The notes under the pieces: generated by a model
Told to the model about the DNA's origin: nothing
The model's database searches: none
What the model saw: the letters and a program-made list of their open reading frames with translations, nothing else
Shown here: positions 1-7,547 of the stretch, piece after piece
How positions within the stretch are numbered: position 1 is the first letter of the stretch
How the letters are laid out: the number at the start of each line of letters is the position of its first letter
Made by a program: the position numbers and the translations under genes
Source: an uncultured Treponema sp.
GTDB taxonomy: Bacteria; Spirochaetota; Spirochaetia; Treponematales; Treponemataceae
NCBI GenBank assembly: GCA_937902445.1
Contig: CALELJ010000123.1
Location: 1 to 20,079 of the forward strand
DNA: 20,079 nucleotides
Reading direction: 5' to 3'

Positions 1-426
1 TGGTGCAAAAATATCGGAGAAAACTCGGATGACTCTCTGGGAGAATTCAGAAGATCCCAGATCAGACTGCAATATTGGAACACCTGAACTTTCAGCAAGA
101 GAAAGTATGGTTTCCGATGGCTGAAGATTCTGGCAGAATACGGCACACGGTATCTCATATGTGAAGAACTGCTTGACAGGTTCAATATTATTTTCATTTT
201 CAAGTTTCTGAAGATAGGCATATTCGCCACGTCCAAAAACCTGCACACGTTCAAAAGCAAAAGACTCATAAAATCCGGAAAGAGCAAGTCCAGGTCTGTT
301 GATGTCAGAGGCCTTGATCTCACGGGAAAGTCCGCTTCTACCGGCGAGGCAGCGAATGTTGAGAGAATTGTGTCCTTTCAAGTCCATGTCCAGAAGGTTC
401 AGGACTGTAATAGTCTTATCCGACAT
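1..426 (-). CDS. hprK: HPr kinase/phosphorylase, N-terminal part (cut by window edge)
   Basis: Reading the minus strand from an ATG at 426 gives 142 uninterrupted residues that run off the left edge. The translation carries the hallmark of the HprK N-terminal domain: NRPGLALSGFYESFAFERVQ at about residues 43-62, followed by a FGRGEYAYL segment. The usual family pattern is a DINRPGL..AG....F...R.Q..G..E..YL run. In the family this domain precedes a P-loop kinase domain, which lies outside the window. HprK phosphorylates and dephosphorylates a serine of HPr, linking sugar supply to gene control. No Shine-Dalgarno sequence precedes the ATG. Instead TATAGT with a TTGTGT 17 bases away places the predicted transcript start on the A of ATG. 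The family call is strong; the catalytic half is not visible. Confidence 0.88.
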   Translation of the reverse strand, partial: MSDKTITVLNLLDMDLKGHNSLNIRCLAGRSGLSREIKASDINRPGLALSGFYESFAFERVQVFGRGEYAYLQKLENENNIEPVKQFFTYEIPCAVFCQNLQPSETILSLAESSGVPILQSDLGSSEFSQRVIRVFSDIFAP

Positions 427-797
427 ATTTATACTATACAATTATATCAGATTAAACACAATAGGAATTTCTGGGGAATCCCTCTTGCCATAAATGCATA
501 ATTTGGAAGTCAAAGGGAACCGATAATCTAAAGGACAGCATTGAGAACACTTCCTGGGAAAAAAACTTATTGGAGATTACCAATGACAGTTATTCATTCC
601 GCAGAATCAGTGCAGCTTATGTCGTGCAACACAAAGATTTTGTTTGACCTATTTAAAATGTTTGAACTCAATTCATTTCAAAGCAGGTACCACGAAAGAA
701 CAGTCGTACTTTCAAAAAACGGAACTGCAGTATTCCTTTCTGAAAGCACGGAGCTTGCAACAAGTGGATGACGTGTCTGTCTTTTCGGAGATAAAAA
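427..797. other. Gene-poor stretch with possible decayed coding remnants
   Basis: No intact gene is supported here. Two short plus-strand segments in different frames read like protein. One is open from 465 to 653 and includes the run TSWEKNLLEITNDSYSFRR. The other starts near 678, is open to about 839 and includes KAGTTKEQSYFQKTELQYS. Neither has a plausible start signal and I recognise no family. They could be fragments of a frameshifted gene or chance. Apart from the hprK promoter at the left end and a GGAG Shine-Dalgarno at about 786-789 for the methyltransferase, I see nothing else. Confidence 0.3.
433..461 (-). promoter_or_regulatory. Predicted hprK promoter, leaderless geometry
   Basis: On the minus strand, TTGTGT (456-461), a 17-base spacer and TATAGT (433-438) form a sigma-70 type promoter. 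With the last base of the -10 box at position -7, transcription would start at 426, the A of the hprK ATG. A second TATAAT (441-446) lies slightly upstream but lacks a good -35 partner. Confidence 0.5.
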
Positions 798-1553
798 ATG
801 TCAAAAGAAAAAGAATGGTTTGAAAACGAAGATTTCTGGCTCAACTACGGCCCTATAATGTTTGACGAGCAGCAGTGGGCACAGTCACGGGGAATTGCTG
901 AAAAATGCATCGAGCTTGCTGGCCTTGAGGAAGGAAGCCGAATACTTGATGTATGCTGTGCCGTGGGACGCATAAGTATTGAACTTGCCAGCCTTGGAAT
1001 GAATGTGACAGGCGTAGACATAACACAGCCTTTCCTTGATGCCGCAAAAGAAAGCGCAGAAGATGAGGGCGTCGAAATTGAACTCATAAATCATGACATG
1101 AGAACTTTTTCACCAAAGAAAAAATTTGATGCCGCAGTGAACATTTACAATTCCTTTGGTTATTGTGACAACATTGCAGATGACATAAAAATCCTCAAGC
1201 GTGTCCATGCAAGCCTTAAGAAAGGCGGAACCTTTATCCTTGAGTGCATAAGCCGCGAATCGGCAATAAAATATTTCACACCTGGAGAATGGTTTGAACG
1301 CGCCGGAAAAACTGTGCTTACTGAATTTTCAGTTGAAGGTGCCTGGGAGGGGTTGCGTTCCCGCTGGATTCTGATCGGCAAAGACGGAACAAAAATAGAC
1401 CACACATTCATCCAGAGACTGTACAGTGCGGCAGAACTGCGCGACATACTGATCAAGCAGTGCAAATTCAAAACCGCAGAAGTCTACGGCGGCTTCAACA
1501 AGGAGCCTTACGACCAGAAACTGAAAACAATGGTGATTGTGGCGACTAAATGA
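798..1553 (+). CDS. Class I SAM-dependent methyltransferase
   Basis: 251 residues, cytoplasmic. The Rossmann-fold methyltransferase signature is clear: motif I ILDVCCAVGRIS at residues 49-60, the acidic end of strand 2 in VTGVD at 70-74, a post-II NHDMRTF at 98-104 and LKKGGTFILE near 140-150. Motif I is unusual in having CCAVG where most relatives have GCGxG; the second glycine is kept, so SAM binding is still likely. The substrate cannot be read; relatives act on small molecules or proteins. The start is set by GGAG about 8 bases upstream of the ATG. The gene stands alone, convergent with the acyl-CoA synthetase gene, with a small AAAGC/GCTTT hairpin and T-run just after the stop and the structured repeats beyond. 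Confidence 0.85.
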   Translation: MSKEKEWFENEDFWLNYGPIMFDEQQWAQSRGIAEKCIELAGLEEGSRILDVCCAVGRISIELASLGMNVTGVDITQPFLDAAKESAEDEGVEIELINHDMRTFSPKKKFDAAVNIYNSFGYCDNIADDIKILKRVHASLKKGGTFILECISRESAIKYFTPGEWFERAGKTVLTEFSVEGAWEGLRSRWILIGKDGTKIDHTFIQRLYSAAELRDILIKQCKFKTAEVYGGFNKEPYDQKLKTMVIVATK

Positions 1554-1560
1554 AAGGGCG

Positions 1561-1577
1561 AAAGCATTTGCTTTTTT
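1561..1577 (+). terminator. Weak hairpin plus T-run after the methyltransferase
   Basis: AAAGC, a four-base loop and GCTTT are followed by further Ts, starting 7 bases after the stop codon. The stem is only about 5 AT-rich pairs, so this would be a weak terminator at best; the long hairpin at 1846-1948 downstream is much stronger. Confidence 0.35.
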
Positions 1578-1607
1578 AGAAGCCGGCGCCTGCTCTAACT
1601 TCCGCCG

Positions 1608-1630
1608 CACGAATTGCTAAGCAATTCGTG
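1608..1630. repeat. Perfect 10-bp inverted repeat with 3-base loop
   Basis: CACGAATTGC, loop TAA, then GCAATTCGTG: a perfect stem with no T-run next to it. It sits just upstream of the partial repeat copy at 1651. It could be a transcript-stabilising hairpin or the edge of a small palindromic element. Confidence 0.7.
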
Positions 1631-1650
1631 TATAGGCTGTATAAAGAACG

Positions 1651-1948
1651 GAGTAGGATTGACTCGGTTCCTGACGTGAGCCTTCCCCAACGAAGCAAGT
1701 CCAAAGACTACAGCAACTAAAAAATCGGCGTAGCAGAGGTTCATGTCAAATGGCGACTTGCAAGCGAAGCGCGCACTGGAGCCAGCTTGACATGGTTCTC
1801 TGCGGGAGCTTCCCCAACGAAGCAAACCAAAAGACTACAGCAACTAAAAAAACATGCGGAGTCAGGGTTCGAGTCAAACTACGACTTGCAAGCGAAGCGC
1901 GCACTGGAGTAGGATTGACTCGGTTCCTGACGTGAGCATGTTTTTTTT
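1651..1948. repeat. Structured repeat: two full copies and one half copy, period 128 bp, covarying stems
   Basis: Copies A (about 1719-1809) and B (1846-1948) share an identical 28-base core (1754-1781 and 1882-1909). They are separated by a near-identical spacer ending in GACTACAGCAACTAAAAAA, which also occurs before copy A. Copy C (1651-1681) is only the right half and matches the right arm of B. Each full copy folds as 6-bp stem, GTT facing GTT, 8-bp stem, small bulge, 4-bp stem, core. In A the stems are GCAGAG/CTCTGC, CATGTCAA/TTGACATG and TGGC/GCCA. In B they are GTCAGG/CCTGAC, CGAGTCAA/TTGACTCG and CTAC/GTAG. Stem sequences differ but every pair is kept, so the fold appears to be selected. 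Function unknown; a mobile palindromic element or processed RNA are both possible. Confidence 0.8.
1846..1948. terminator. Two-way terminator-like hairpin formed by repeat copy B
   Basis: The outer arms of copy B are AAAAAACATGC and GCATGTTTTTTTT, closing a long imperfect hairpin with a T-run on each strand. It lies between two convergent genes and touches the stop codon of the acyl-CoA synthetase (TAA at 1947-1949). It could end transcription from both sides. Copy A lacks these arms. Confidence 0.6.
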
Positions 1949-3683
1949 ATTTTCTACTATATGTTCTTTTGACTTTCTGAGTAGTTGTCATTTCCAGCGC
2001 TTTATCCAGCACGGTCACCTTTGAAATTCTTGCGTACGGCTGGAGACCTTTGTTTATTTTTGAAACGACTTCATTGATGGCATCTACAACCTTTTCAGAG
2101 TGGGCGTCACTTTCTCGCTTCAAATTCAATCTATTGAAAAGATCGTCGGAAGGATAAACGAGAGCTTCAATCTTTTCACTCTTCATTTCTTTATCTTCAA
2201 CATACCCCTGGACTGTAATCTGGCAAATATCAGTCTCAAGCTGGAATGCGTTTTCAATTTCCTCAGGATATACATTCTTGCCGCCATCGGTAACAATCAT
2301 GTTCTTTGCGCGACCACAGAGGATGAGATATCCTTCCTTATCGAGTTTTCCAAGATCACCTGTCTTGAAGAAACCGTCTTTGGTGAAGACCTTGGTGGTC
2401 TCCTCATTCATACGGTAGTATCCGTTGAACACCATTGGCCCTTTGACTGCAACTTCACCGGCACCATCTTCCGCAGGATCAAGAATTTTCATTTCCATCC
2501 AAGGGAAGAAATACTGGCCTACGGATTCAATCTTGAAATGATCCACCGGATTGAGGGCAATGATCGGACTTGTCTCAGTGAGGCCGTACCCCTGAACAAA
2601 ATCAATACCCATCTCGTTGTAGATTTTAAAAACGCTCGATGCCAAAGGTCCACCACCACAAATTGCTATTCGGATGGAATAGATATTTGCCTGCTGAAGC
2701 ACTGACTTGAAAAGCACCTTTCCAGGATTTTTTCCCGTAAGCTTCTTTATGATATATGAAAGCTCAAGAAGAATTTTAATGACACCATAAACAACCGGAC
2801 CTTTGGCTTTGATTCCCTTCATGATTCCGGCAAGCAGCTTGTTGAACAGCAACGGCACACCAAGCAGCATTGTAATCTGGCCTTCCTTAAGTTCCTTCAT
2901 GAGCCGTGTGACTGCCATGGATTTACCGTAGACAATTTCAGCACCTACAGAAAGGGACTCGATGAAAACAGCCTGCATTGTATAGGCGTGGTGAATCGGA
3001 AGAAGAGCATAAAAAACATCGTTCTCATCCAGATACATTCTTGTCTGTGCAATATACGTATCCGACACAAGATTTTTATGAGTAAGCATGACACCTTTAG
3101 GAGTGCCGGTAGTTCCGCTTGTAAAAAGGATGACTGCAAGATCGTCCTCAACATTGACATGCAGGTCAACGCATGGTTCCGCCTGGAGTCCATAAACATA
3201 GGTCTCAGAAATTTTTGGATTTAGGGAATAGACCTTGAAGTCAAAAGTTCCGTTTGAAAAATGCTGATATTTTTCCTCATCTACAAAAAAGAATTTCGGC
3301 TTTGCTGTGGAAAGAAGATTTTCGAGTTCCTTTTCATGAAGGGCATAATCCATCGGACAGACAACAGCCCCGGCAAAAAGACCGGCAAGAAAAACGGTTC
3401 CCCACTCGGGAGAATTCTTGCCTGAAACTGCGACGCGGTCACCTTTCTCGACACCATTATTTTTCATCCAGGAGGCAAGTGCGATTACCTTTTCACTCAC
3501 CTGTCTGTAGGAAAGAGTCTGCTTGCTGCCACCCTGCCCCTCAAAATCAGTAAAGCAAGGTCTGTCAGGAAATCTGGAAACTGTTATGGAAAACATCTCC
3601 GGAACAGTAGGCCACTCACCGGCAAATTCCTTACCGCGATATTCATCAAGAAAATCCCATGGTTTTCTAGTTTTATTTGTCAT
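1947..3683 (-). CDS. Long-chain fatty acid/acyl-CoA synthetase (AMP-binding)
   Basis: 578 residues of the ANL adenylate-forming family. It activates a carboxylic acid as acyl-AMP and transfers it to CoA (or possibly a carrier protein). Visible motifs in order: the P-loop TSGTTGTPKGV at 188-198, LPIHHAYTMQ at 228-237, GYGLTE at 365-370, TGDLG at 441-445, the hinge GRAKNMIV at 457-464 followed by KNVYPEEIE, and the C-terminal lysine region TTTQKVKR near 570. The HHAY segment and total length fit long-chain acyl-CoA ligases; chain-length preference is not readable. There is no signal peptide, and a hydrophobic patch near 298-313 could help membrane association. The start has AAAGGAG about 10 bases upstream. 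The preceding GGDEF gene stops 17 bases away, so the two should be co-transcribed and I see no separate promoter. Confidence 0.9.
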   Translation of the reverse strand: MTNKTRKPWDFLDEYRGKEFAGEWPTVPEMFSITVSRFPDRPCFTDFEGQGGSKQTLSYRQVSEKVIALASWMKNNGVEKGDRVAVSGKNSPEWGTVFLAGLFAGAVVCPMDYALHEKELENLLSTAKPKFFFVDEEKYQHFSNGTFDFKVYSLNPKISETYVYGLQAEPCVDLHVNVEDDLAVILFTSGTTGTPKGVMLTHKNLVSDTYIAQTRMYLDENDVFYALLPIHHAYTMQAVFIESLSVGAEIVYGKSMAVTRLMKELKEGQITMLLGVPLLFNKLLAGIMKGIKAKGPVVYGVIKILLELSYIIKKLTGKNPGKVLFKSVLQQANIYSIRIAICGGGPLASSVFKIYNEMGIDFVQGYGLTETSPIIALNPVDHFKIESVGQYFFPWMEMKILDPAEDGAGEVAVKGPMVFNGYYRMNEETTKVFTKDGFFKTGDLGKLDKEGYLILCGRAKNMIVTDGGKNVYPEEIENAFQLETDICQITVQGYVEDKEMKSEKIEALVYPSDDLFNRLNLKRESDAHSEKVVDAINEVVSKINKGLQPYARISKVTVLDKALEMTTTQKVKRTYSRK

Positions 3684-3700
3684 AGTCCAACATCTCCTTT

Positions 3701-5641
3701 TTATTTTCTAGAAGCTGATTCCTTATGCTTCTTCTTTTCCTCGTATTGTTCCACATCCGCAAGTCTGAGCAGCTTTGAAAGGTCAGATTTTTCCTCACTG
3801 AACTCAACCGCTCCAAGACTTATTGACAGCGTAAATTGCTCATTTGAATTTTTATTCCATTCCCTGCACAGATTGTTCATGCGTACCTTGAGTTTTTCAA
3901 AAATCGGAAAAGTAAGGGAAATCGAAAGGATGGCAAATTCATCACCACCAAGTCTTCCTATCGTATCCGCTTTTCTGAACGCCTTCTTCAAAAGTTCTAC
4001 TTCAGCAAGAATGGCCCTGTCTCCTGCATCGTGACCATAGGTATCATTGATTTTTTTCAGGCCGTCAATGTCTCCATAGACGACAAGACCTTTTTTACCG
4101 GCAGCAACGGCGGCAGACAGTTCCTTCTTTGCGATTTTCATGAATCCGCGTCTGTTGAAAATTCCGGTAAGTTCATCCGTCAATGACAGAACTGAAAGGT
4201 CGCTGTTGGTTTTTGCAAGGGTAATGTTTTCCGCCTGTCTCCTAGATACCTCGAAGGCAGAGCAGATTGATTTTGCGATGACGGAACACAGCAGCGTATA
4301 GATGAATGCCTCGTAGTTTCCAAGCCTTACAACCAGATACCCGTAGAGAAATTCCCCGTGGTACAATGACATTACCGTATTGTCTCCGCTGAGAAAATCG
4401 GTGAAATAGTCCGGCAGAAGACTTTTCTCACAGTCAAAGAAAGAATCCGGATTGTAGTTCAATGTCTGCTCTTCTTCACTGAAGGCAAAGTAGACCCTGG
4501 CTTTTTTTGGAGGTACGCCAAGTTTTTTTGCAGTCTGTTTTATAGGGCTGTCAAAAAGACATATGGCTGCCTTTTTAATTCCGAGGGAAGAAAAATCGTC
4601 ACGCAGATTGAGTGTCAACTCGTCCAGATTCAGATTTCCCTGAAGCCTGTTTACATGATACTGAACTTTCTGCACCTGTTCCTGGACCGCAAGGAATTTC
4701 AAAGTTGGATCAAAATCCATGGAGGAGTCTTCCCTTACGGTGTTGTTATTTTCATCCACGTAAACATTGATACCGCCTGTTTTCTTTATACAGCCGCAGG
4801 ACTGCCGTCTGGTACAAAAAGTGTCGACAGTTGTAAGAAGATCTACTTTCTTTCCAAGAATCCTGTCGCAAAGAATTCTTGCACAAAGTTCACCCTGCAG
4901 GAAAACATTCTGATCTACGGAACTCAGAGTCGGATTTGAAGTTCTGCTGCTTGAAGTATTGTCGAAACCTGTGACCATTACATCTTCCGGAACAGACAGG
5001 CCTTTTTTGTGCAATCCTGAAATCACACCATAGGCAAGCTCATCCGTCACACACACAACAGCGTCAAAATCTTTTCCGTATTTTTCAACGTATTCCGTTA
5101 TGGCATTTTCCGCAGAATAGAAAGTGTAGTCACCATAAAGAATATCTTTCTTTTCAAGAGCAATGGAATGTTTTTTCAGAACCTTCTTCATTATGTCAAG
5201 ACGTTCCCTTATCTCGCTGCTTTTTGACCGCGTTGTAAGCAGAAGAAGTTTCCTTGCGTTATGGTCTTCAATCAGATGCGTTATTAAAAATGAAAATCCT
5301 TTTTCCGCACTTTCAACTATTGTGGGGATTCCCGGAATTTTCACATTCAAGGACACCATTGGCAAAGGAAGAAAGGATTTTACGATTGTCTGTATTTCAG
5401 AAAGGGAAACGTAATGACAGATGGTTCCCGTCGCGAAAATCACGCCATCGATGTTTTTTTCATTGAGAAATCTGGTCAAGGACCAGTCGTGATATCCAAA
5501 ATCATCAGGAAGCCAGTTTGGTGCACCTGTAATGAATACAAGGACATCTATATTTCTGGAATTGCAGAATCTTTTGATTCCTCCAGCAAGCTGATAAAAA
5601 TATTCGTTGCAACTTCCATAAAAAACAAGGCCGATTCGCAT
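3701..5641 (-). CDS. Cytoplasmic sugar-binding-protein-like sensor with GGDEF domain
   Basis: 646 residues. Residues 1-280 resemble the ligand-binding domain of LacI-type regulators (MRIGLVFYG start, IDGVIFATG, VPEDVMVTGFDN at about 217-228, then PTLSSVDQN). It has no DNA-binding helix-turn-helix and no signal peptide, so it should sense a ligand in the cytoplasm. A cysteine motif SCGC follows at 281-284. A middle region (about 310-470) is probably a GAF-like or helical linker. The C-terminus is a diguanylate cyclase domain: SLTDELTGIFNRRGF at 486-500, DIDGLKKIND at 524-533, and GGDEF at 565-569. RKAD at 556-559 sits five residues before GGDEF, fitting a product-inhibition I-site. Both the active site and I-site look intact. 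First gene of an operon with the acyl-CoA synthetase. TATAAT lies 7 bases before the ATG with no Shine-Dalgarno. Confidence 0.9.
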   Translation of the reverse strand: MRIGLVFYGSCNEYFYQLAGGIKRFCNSRNIDVLVFITGAPNWLPDDFGYHDWSLTRFLNEKNIDGVIFATGTICHYVSLSEIQTIVKSFLPLPMVSLNVKIPGIPTIVESAEKGFSFLITHLIEDHNARKLLLLTTRSKSSEIRERLDIMKKVLKKHSIALEKKDILYGDYTFYSAENAITEYVEKYGKDFDAVVCVTDELAYGVISGLHKKGLSVPEDVMVTGFDNTSSSRTSNPTLSSVDQNVFLQGELCARILCDRILGKKVDLLTTVDTFCTRRQSCGCIKKTGGINVYVDENNNTVREDSSMDFDPTLKFLAVQEQVQKVQYHVNRLQGNLNLDELTLNLRDDFSSLGIKKAAICLFDSPIKQTAKKLGVPPKKARVYFAFSEEEQTLNYNPDSFFDCEKSLLPDYFTDFLSGDNTVMSLYHGEFLYGYLVVRLGNYEAFIYTLLCSVIAKSICSAFEVSRRQAENITLAKTNSDLSVLSLTDELTGIFNRRGFMKIAKKELSAAVAAGKKGLVVYGDIDGLKKINDTYGHDAGDRAILAEVELLKKAFRKADTIGRLGGDEFAILSISLTFPIFEKLKVRMNNLCREWNKNSNEQFTLSISLGAVEFSEEKSDLSKLLRLADVEQYEEKKKHKESASRK

Positions 5642-5648
5642 ATGTTCA

Positions 5649-5654
5649 ATTATA
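5649..5654 (-). promoter_or_regulatory. -10 box next to the GGDEF gene start
   Basis: TATAAT on the minus strand, predicting transcription from about 5642, one base before the ATG (5641). No good -35 match is visible 15-19 bases upstream, so an activator or extended contacts may be needed. There is no Shine-Dalgarno between this box and the ATG. Confidence 0.4.
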
Positions 5655-5681
5655 ACCCATGTTTATTCTGTGCACCACATA

Positions 5682-5713
5682 AAAAAATAAAGCCCCCCGT
5701 CATTTAGACGGGG
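5682..5713 (-). terminator. Rho-independent terminator of groL
   Basis: On the minus strand, CCCCGTC, a five-base loop and GACGGGG (5695-5713) are followed by GGCTTTATTTTTTT. It lies about 35 bases after the groL stop and before the GGDEF gene, separating the two units. Confidence 0.85.
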
Positions 5714-5746
5714 AGCCATTGCATTTATGCAAAAAGTTTTTTTCTA

Positions 5747-7375
5747 TCAATACATTCCGCCCATATCTGGAGCTGGAGCTGCTACTGGAGCTGGTGGTTC
5801 AGGAATGTCTGTGATTGCACATTCTGTTGTAAGGAGCATTCCAGCAACTGATGCGGCATTCTGAAGTGCACAGCGTGTAACCTTTGCCGGGTCGATGATA
5901 CCGGCAGCCATCATGTCTACCCATTCACCTGAAGCAGCATTGTATCCAACGCCAGTTTCTGCGCTCTTTGCCTTGTCTGCGATTACTGCACCGTCAACAC
6001 CTGCGTTTTCTGCAATCTGGCGGATTGGTTCTTCAAGGGCGCGTTTGATGATGTCGAAACCAACCTTCTCGTCTCCAACAAGGTTTGCCTTTGATTCATC
6101 AAGAGCCTTTACAGCCTGAATGAGTGCGATTCCACCACCACATACGATACCTTCTTCGAGGGCAGCACGGGTTGCGGCAAGTGTATCTTCAACACGGAAC
6201 TTCTTTTCCTTCATTTCTGTCTCTGTGATTGCACCGATTTCGATTACTGCAACACCGCCAGAAAGTTTTGCAAGGCGTTCCTTGAGCTTTTCCTTGTCAT
6301 AGTCAGAAGTAGACTTTTCTACCTGTGTCTTGATTTCGTTTACGCGGTCAGCGATGGCAGCCTTGTCACCGTTTCCGTCAACGATTGTTGTGTTGTCCTT
6401 GTCGATCTTTACAGACTTTGCTGTACCAAGGTCTTCAAGTTCTGTTGTCTCAAGCTTGAGTCCCACAGCCTTTGAGATTACCTTTCCGCCTGTAAGGATT
6501 GCGATGTCCTGAAGCATTTCCTTACGTCTGTCACCGAAGCCAGGAGCCTTTACAGCACAGCACTTGAGGGCACCACGGATTGAGTTTACAACCAAAGTTG
6601 TAAGGGCTTCACCGTCTACATCTTCTGCGATGATGATGATTGGGCGTCCAGTCTGGGCAACTTTTTCAAGAACTGGGAGAAGGTCCTTCATTGTGCTGAT
6701 CTTTTCATCATAGATGAGGATGAATGGATTTTCGTAAGAACATTCCATTCTTTCGCGGTCATTGATGAAGTAAGCGTTGATATATCCACGGTCAAACTGC
6801 ATTCCTTCTACAGTCTTTACAGTTGTGTCCATATTCTTTGATTCTTCAACAGTGATTACACCGTCCTTGCCAACCTTTTCGATTGCTTCAGCAAGAATCT
6901 TACCGATTTCAGGATCGTTGTTTGCAGAGATTGTTGCAACGTGAGTGATGTCGTCGTTGCCTTTTACTGCGCGTGAATTCTTCTTGATTTCTTCAACAGC
7001 CTGAGCTGTAGCCTTGTCGATGCCGCGCTTGATTCCGATTGGAGTCATTCCGGCTGAAACCTGCTTGAGGCCTTCGCGAACGATGGCATAGGCAAGCACT
7101 GTAGCTGTAGTAGTTCCGTCTCCTGCAACATCATTTGTCTTAGAAGAAACTTCGCGAACAAGCTGAGCACCCATGTTTTCAAATGGATCCTTGAGTTCAA
7201 CTTCCTTAGCAACGGAAACACCGTCCTTTGTGATTGTAGGTGCGCCGTATTTCTTGTCCAGCATTACAAGGCGGCCGCGTGGACCGAGAGTAACTTTAAC
7301 TGCCTTTGCAATCTGTTCAACACCAGAGAGCATCTTCTTGCGTGCATCTTCACCGTAAACTAACTGTTTAGCCAT
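5747..7375 (-). CDS. groL: 60-kDa chaperonin GroEL
   Basis: 542 residues from MAKQLVYGEDARKKML, the normal length for GroEL. Family hallmarks: the ATP-binding loops TLGPRGR at 29-35 and DGTTT at 86-90, GDRRKEMLQDIA in the apical domain, EEGIVCGGG near 400, and a short C-terminal tail ending DMGGMY rather than long GGM repeats. It forms the double-ring folding chamber in the cytoplasm and normally works with GroES. The start at 7375 is chosen over an in-frame TTG at 7387 because that TTG lies inside the Shine-Dalgarno (TTGGAGATAAACATG). No groES is adjacent, and no CIRCE operator is visible upstream. It has its own promoter and a strong terminator, so it should be transcribed alone. Confidence 0.97.
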   Translation of the reverse strand: MAKQLVYGEDARKKMLSGVEQIAKAVKVTLGPRGRLVMLDKKYGAPTITKDGVSVAKEVELKDPFENMGAQLVREVSSKTNDVAGDGTTTATVLAYAIVREGLKQVSAGMTPIGIKRGIDKATAQAVEEIKKNSRAVKGNDDITHVATISANNDPEIGKILAEAIEKVGKDGVITVEESKNMDTTVKTVEGMQFDRGYINAYFINDRERMECSYENPFILIYDEKISTMKDLLPVLEKVAQTGRPIIIIAEDVDGEALTTLVVNSIRGALKCCAVKAPGFGDRRKEMLQDIAILTGGKVISKAVGLKLETTELEDLGTAKSVKIDKDNTTIVDGNGDKAAIADRVNEIKTQVEKSTSDYDKEKLKERLAKLSGGVAVIEIGAITETEMKEKKFRVEDTLAATRAALEEGIVCGGGIALIQAVKALDESKANLVGDEKVGFDIIKRALEEPIRQIAENAGVDGAVIADKAKSAETGVGYNAASGEWVDMMAAGIIDPAKVTRCALQNAASVAGMLLTTECAITDIPEPPAPVAAPAPDMGGMY

Positions 7376-7421
7376 GTTTATCTCCAAAAAAAATGATTTA
7401 ATAGATTAATTGTGTATAAAG

Positions 7422-7450
7422 ATAATAAAAAAATGAAAAATCGACAACAA
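7422..7450 (-). promoter_or_regulatory. Predicted groL promoter
   Basis: TTGTTG (7445-7450), a 17-base spacer and TATTAT (7422-7427) on the minus strand, giving a leader of about 40 bases before the groL ATG. An imperfect inverted repeat containing CCGG (about 7454-7480) lies just upstream and could be an operator. A CIRCE element is not present. Confidence 0.55.
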
Positions 7451-7490
7451 GTTACCGGTTTTCTTTTATCACCACCCGGTCACCATATAA

Positions 7491-7519
7491 TTGACAGTTA
7501 AATTTTCTACTCTTATAAT
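7491..7519 (+). promoter_or_regulatory. Perfect consensus sigma-70 promoter for the acyltransferase
   Basis: TTGACA (7491-7496), exactly 17 bases, then TATAAT (7514-7519). Every consensus position matches. The predicted start is about 7526, giving a 22-base leader that carries GGAG (7540-7543). The TTG of the -35 box could be mistaken for an upstream start codon of the gene. Confidence 0.85.
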
Positions 7520-7547
7520 AGAAAGACACACACTTTTTTGGAGTTCA

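Noticed and set aside
541..771. 76-residue plus-strand open frame
   Set aside because: It starts with TTG, has no ribosome site, overlaps another protein-like frame and has no recognisable motif.
1858..1932. tRNA-like T arm (GGGTTCGAGTC)
   Set aside because: The GGTTC is one side of the symmetric GTT internal loop and recurs in the opposite arm and in copy A; no cloverleaf or acceptor stem forms.
1719..1948. Integron attC recombination sites, given the long imperfect palindromes next to a single gene and known integrons in some treponemes
   Set aside because: The expected end boxes (RYYYAAC and GTTRRRY) are not at the arms, and there is no integrase in the window.
2100..2705. 201-residue plus-strand open frame
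   Set aside because: It is the complement of the acyl-CoA synthetase, whose motifs are all present; no start signal.
7376..7387. TTG start four codons upstream for groL
   Set aside because: The TTGGAG is the ribosome site for the ATG at 7375, and MAKQ is the family's normal start.
7388..7490. CIRCE heat-shock operator upstream of groL
   Set aside because: No TTAGCACTC/GAGTGCTAA pair is present on either strand.
7491..7547. N-terminal extension of the acyltransferase from TTG at 7491
   Set aside because: That TTG is the first three bases of a perfect -35 box; the ATG at 7548 has a proper ribosome site.
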